The translations under genes and the position numbers were made by a program. A DNA stretch of 64,000 bases, from NCBI RefSeq assembly GCF_017742215.1, contig NZ_JAGHKP010000002.1, positions 1,088,737-1,152,736 on the forward strand. The letters run 5' to 3'. Shown here in pieces: positions 63,129 through 64,000 of this stretch. The notes beneath the pieces are model-generated. The model had not been told where the DNA came from and did no database searches. It worked only from the letters and a program-made list of their open reading frames with translations. The number at the start of each line of letters is the position of its first letter. The first letter of the stretch is position 1. The stretch comes from Chitinophaga chungangae (lineage in GTDB: Bacteria; Bacteroidota; Bacteroidia; Chitinophagales; Chitinophagaceae).

Positions 63129-64000
63129 GTGTATCGTCGTGTTTCCATTCGTTTGCGTAAGCAATTTGTGAGTGTTCTTATCCTATGCGCGGGACTGGTT
63201 AGTTCTTTTTCCGTTGCTCAGGCTGCAGACCCTGCTGCTGGTAAGGCGCTATTTCAGCAGAATTGTGCTTCTTGTCACAATGTTCATAAAAAATTGACCG
63301 GTCCTGCCCTTGCAGGCGTTGAAGACCGGTGGGCTGACAAGAAACTGCTCCATTCGTGGATTCGCAACTCTGCGGCAGTTCTGAAAACTGGCGACAAGTA
63401 CGCCAATGACCTTTTCAATCAATATAACAAGCTGCCGATGACCGCGTTTCCCGCGCTCACCGACGCCAATATTGATGATATCCTGGCCTACATCGGCGCC
63501 GAAGCGGCAAAACCTGCGGGTGGCGCTAAAGGGGCGGACGGCGCAACAGCGGGAGCAGGGGCTAAAGAAGAAGGCGGCAACAGCCTCCTTTTCGGCATTA
63601 TCACCCTCATCCTAGCGATCGTTGCGGTGATCCTGATGCAGATCAACAGCAACCTGAACAAACTCGCTGCTGAGAAAGAAGGTCACGAGCAGATGGAGCC
63701 TGTTCCTTTCTATAAGAACAAAGCGTACATCGCGCTCTGCATCGTTCTCCTCTTCGTGGTAGGCGGTTACTTCACCATCCAGGGCGCTATCGGCCTGGGC
63801 CGCCAGCAGGATTACATGCCGGAGCAACCCATCTTCTACTCCCACAAAGTGCATGCGGGCATCAACCAGATCAACTGTCTGTACTGCCACTCTTCCGCCG
63901 AGAAGAGCAAACATGCCATGATCCCTTCCGAGAACGTTTGTATGAACTGTCACAAGGCCATTACGGAATACACCGGGCCGGACCTGTTCACCGCGGAAGG
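63129..64000 (+). CDS. Multihaem c-type cytochrome, ActA-like subunit of alternative complex III (3' truncated)
   Basis: Open from the GTG at 63129 to the window end (at least 290 residues). A TAG at 63123 closes the frame upstream, so the start cannot lie further 5'. After a signal (RLRKQFVSVLILCAGLVSSFSVAQA) comes a mono-haem cytochrome c domain with CASCH (63264-63278), MTAFPALTDANIDDILAYI as its C-terminal part, a Gly/Ala-rich linker, a membrane helix (LLFGIITLILAIVAVILM), a second helix (AYIALCIVLLFVVGGYF), and the start of a multihaem domain with CLYCH (63876) and CMNCH (63939). This order matches ActA of the Bacteroidota alternative complex III, which oxidises menaquinol. Further act genes should follow outside the window. 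Confidence 0.85.
   Translation, partial: MYRRVSIRLRKQFVSVLILCAGLVSSFSVAQAADPAAGKALFQQNCASCHNVHKKLTGPALAGVEDRWADKKLLHSWIRNSAAVLKTGDKYANDLFNQYNKLPMTAFPALTDANIDDILAYIGAEAAKPAGGAKGADGATAGAGAKEEGGNSLLFGIITLILAIVAVILMQINSNLNKLAAEKEGHEQMEPVPFYKNKAYIALCIVLLFVVGGYFTIQGAIGLGRQQDYMPEQPIFYSHKVHAGINQINCLYCHSSAEKSKHAMIPSENVCMNCHKAITEYTGPDLFTAE

Overview
The window comes from a GC-moderate member of the Bacteroidota, most likely the family Chitinophagaceae (Chitinophaga-like). The signs are a SusC/SusD pair, a giant adhesin with a CHU_C-type type IX secretion (T9SS) C-terminus followed by PorP/SprF and OmpA/PD40 genes, DUF5606, several TonB receptors with carboxypeptidase-regulatory N-termini, TAnnTTTG-type -7 promoter elements and very tight operon packing. 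Genus is inferred from gene content only. No tRNA, rRNA, CRISPR array, IS element or prophage gene was seen.

Layout. 1-5.9 kb: 3' part of a SusC transporter, SusD lipoprotein and NagA, an amino-sugar uptake and catabolism set. 5.9-12.2 kb: an RDD membrane protein facing a translationally coupled SpoIIM / DUF4129 / DUF4350 / MoxR / DUF58 operon. 12.2-19.2 kb: an outer-membrane receptor-like protein, an SDR oxidoreductase, an OmpA-type protein, Dps and a membrane transglutaminase-like protein. 19.3-36.5 kb: the most unusual part. A STAND/NACHT-type NTPase with a putative N-terminal HTH diverges from a 3585-residue secreted adhesin, and a 713-bp spacer between them is packed with TGAACA half-sites. 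The adhesin is followed by PorP/SprF and an OmpA/PD40 protein, a T9SS surface-delivery module.

37-53.3 kb: housekeeping and envelope genes (MATE pump, PfkB sugar kinase, S1/P1 nuclease, uvrB, amtB with a porin-like barrel, DUF2461, asd, a lamin-tail surface protein, DUF5606, M3 peptidase). 53.3-61.2 kb: a metal-homeostasis island. A Fur-family regulator, SCO protein, DUF3299-like lipoprotein and a MacB-like ABC transporter with a histidine-rich loop read leftward. MerC and a COG0523 GTPase read rightward. Two GCAAC-N3-GTTGC palindromes lie between them, a good candidate Zur operator. The TonB receptor at its right end has a different palindrome of DtxR/IdeR type. 61.3-64 kb: a small barrel protein, purN with a TTG start, and the 5' part of a multihaem cytochrome resembling ActA of alternative complex III, running off the end.

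Most coordinates follow clear open frames. Starts were moved to internal ATGs where family length or a signal peptide required it. Promoter and operator calls rest on motif recognition by eye only.
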